A stretch of 64,000 nucleotides of DNA, taken from assembly GCF_017368815.1 (NCBI RefSeq), contig NZ_JAFNME010000011.1, positions 1 to 64,000 of the forward strand. Direction: 5' to 3'. Both the position numbers and the translations under genes were made by a program. Shown one piece after another: positions 62,818 to 64,000 of this stretch. Source of the DNA: Comamonas denitrificans (GTDB lineage: Bacteria > Pseudomonadota > Gammaproteobacteria > Burkholderiales > Burkholderiaceae_C). Under the pieces are notes generated by a model. It was given only the letters and a program-made list of their open reading frames with translations. It did not search any database and had not been told where the DNA came from. The stretch's first letter is position 1, and each line of letters begins with the position of its first letter.

Positions 62818-63714
62818 ATGCAAATCGGATTTATCGGCCTGGGCCACATGGGCGGCCCCATGGCCATCAACCTGGTCAAAGCCGGCCACAACGTCAAAGT
62901 GTTTGACCTCAGCGCCGCCGCCATCGCCAGCGTGGTCGCGGCAGGCGGCCAGGCGGCCGTCAGCGCCCAAAACGCGGTGCAAGGCGCAGAAGTCGTCATC
63001 AGCATGCTGCCCGCGAGCCAGCACGTTGAAAGCCTGTACCTGGGCCGCGAAGGGCAAATTGGCCTGCTGGCCAGCATGACCAAAGGCACGCTGGTGATTG
63101 ACAGCTCCACCATCGCCGCCGCCACCAGCCAAAAGGTGGCGCAAGCTGCGCAGGCCGCCGGTATTGACTTTATTGATGCCCCTGTCTCGGGTGGCGTGGG
63201 CGGTGCCGTGGCCGGTACGCTGACCTTTATGGTCGGTGCCAGCGCAACGCAACTGGAACGCGCCCGCCCGGTGCTGGAAAAAATGGGGGCCAACATCTTC
63301 CATGCGGGCGATATCGGCGCGGGCCAAACCGCCAAAATCTGCAACAACATGCTGCTGGGCATCTTGATGATCGGCACCAGCGAAGCCATGGCCCTGGGCG
63401 TGGCCAACGGCCTCGATCCCAAAGTGCTGGCCGAAATCATGCGCCGCAGCTCGGGGGGCAACTGGGCCCTGGAAAAGTACAACCCCTACCCTGGCGTGCA
63501 CGAAGCTGCCCCGGCCAGCAAGGGCTACGCCGGTGGCTTTGGCACCGATCTGATGCTCAAAGACCTGGGCCTGGCGCAAGAAAACGCCACCGCCGTCAAA
63601 GCCAGCACCCCCCTGGGCGGCCTGGCCCGTTCGCTGTACGCTGCGCACAGCCTGGGCGGGCATGGCGCAGAAGACTTCTCCAGCGTGATCAAGATGCTGC
63701 AAAAACAGGGGTAA
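62818..63714 (+). CDS. mmsB: 3-hydroxyisobutyrate dehydrogenase
   Basis: A 298-residue beta-hydroxyacid dehydrogenase. The NAD loop GFIGLGHMGGPMAINL opens the protein, DAPVSGGVGGAVAGTL binds substrate, and the catalytic lysine is in GAGQTAKICNNMLLG. It oxidises 3-hydroxyisobutyrate to methylmalonate semialdehyde, the substrate of MmsA. ATG 62818 follows AGGAGA. Last gene of the operon. Confidence 0.95.
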   Translation: MQIGFIGLGHMGGPMAINLVKAGHNVKVFDLSAAAIASVVAAGGQAAVSAQNAVQGAEVVISMLPASQHVESLYLGREGQIGLLASMTKGTLVIDSSTIAAATSQKVAQAAQAAGIDFIDAPVSGGVGGAVAGTLTFMVGASATQLERARPVLEKMGANIFHAGDIGAGQTAKICNNMLLGILMIGTSEAMALGVANGLDPKVLAEIMRRSSGGNWALEKYNPYPGVHEAAPASKGYAGGFGTDLMLKDLGLAQENATAVKASTPLGGLARSLYAAHSLGGHGAEDFSSVIKMLQKQG

Positions 63715-63735
63715 AACCACCGCCGTTAAAAACAA

Positions 63736-63768
63736 AACAGCCACCGGTTTGTGCCGGTGGCTTTTTTT
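63736..63768 (+). terminator. intrinsic terminator after mmsB
   Basis: AGCCACCGG (63739-63747) pairs with CCGGTGGCT (63754-63762) over a 6-base loop, then TTTTTT. Ends the valine operon; A residues on the left make it usable in both directions. Confidence 0.88.
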
Positions 63769-63806
63769 ATGGGGGAAGGCGCATTCAGCCGTTCGCATTC
63801 ATCGCA

Positions 63807-64000
63807 TTAGTCGCGTTCGAGCATTTTCTTCATGGCTTTTTTGGCCTTGATGTCTTGCTCCAGGCGCTCGGCAGCCTCATGGCGAATGCGATGCATCATG
63901 GCCGCATCCGGGGCTTTCCAGTTGCCGCCCGAGGCACTGGCCATCCAGGCGACGGCTTGGGCAAAGTCATCCAGGGTCAGGTCGGGCGCACCGCCTTGTG
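63807..64000 (-). CDS. partial small protein, N-terminus outside the window
   Basis: The last 64 codons of a minus-strand gene, stop TAA at 63809-63807. The visible sequence has LTLDDFAQAVAWMASASGGN and a Lys/Arg/Met-rich helical end (IKAKKAMKKMLERD). I recognise no family. Codon usage is normal for the region and it meets the mmsB terminator convergently, so it is probably a real gene. Confidence 0.6.
   Translation of the reverse strand, partial: QGGAPDLTLDDFAQAVAWMASASGGNWKAPDAAMMHRIRHEAAERLEQDIKAKKAMKKMLERD

Overview
The window reads as chromosome of a Gram-negative betaproteobacterium of the order Burkholderiales, most likely family Comamonadaceae. The basis is gene content and my recall of gene order, not a database search: hemX-hemY, surE-pcm-nlpD, a SUF operon using SufU and SufT, a clade I nitrous-oxide reductase cluster, a monomeric isocitrate dehydrogenase, and an mmsA / acyl-CoA dehydrogenase / mmsB valine-degradation operon. 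A dispersed repeat with the core AAGCGC-N2-GCAGCTAT, which I associate with this family, occurs about ten times.

Layout. Positions 1-5000 hold the end of the haem operon (hemX, hemY), a convergent arginase plus ornithine cyclodeaminase pair, and a divergent Lrp-type regulator. Positions 5100-16900 are housekeeping: valS, galU, rluB, scpB, rluD, nlpD, pcm, surE, a degenerate-GGDEF protein and a universal stress protein. A 162-bp perfect-length palindromic element sits between scpB and rluD. Positions 17400-23250 are sufBCDSUT, followed by O-acetylhomoserine sulfhydrylase, an OmpW porin, and purL with a repeat inserted in its reading frame. Positions 30150-43270 are a respiratory block: a PAS-PAS-GGDEF-EAL protein, then nosZ-nosR-nosD-nosF-nosY-nosL-nosL2 on the minus strand. 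A c-type cytochrome lipoprotein and an ApbE/NosX flavin transferase are divergent on the plus strand. One perfect FNR/Dnr box lies between the two transcription units. Positions 43360-52930 hold metC, an alanine symporter, icd, msrB, yciB, bolA, a parvulin, a periplasmic PilJ/NarX-like domain protein and a LysR regulator.

Positions 53000-59540 are an accessory island: a Fic AMP-transferase-like gene, then an integron gene-cassette array on the minus strand with four clear attC sites and no integrase in the window. The cassettes carry (I) an exported protein, (II) a membrane-anchored protein, (III) a tightly coupled pair of coiled-coil proteins of unknown function, and (IV) a long RelA/SpoT-domain protein. 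The island lies between an intact lysR and a shrunken copy of the same lysR that abuts the valine-degradation operon (59912-63714). The window ends in a small partial gene.

The best candidate for an undescribed system is the integron array, above all the two-gene cassette III beside the RelA/SpoT cassette. Second-rank items are an unusual CuA loop and apparent lipid anchoring in NosZ, the large palindromic element, and repeat-derived protein sequence in PurL.
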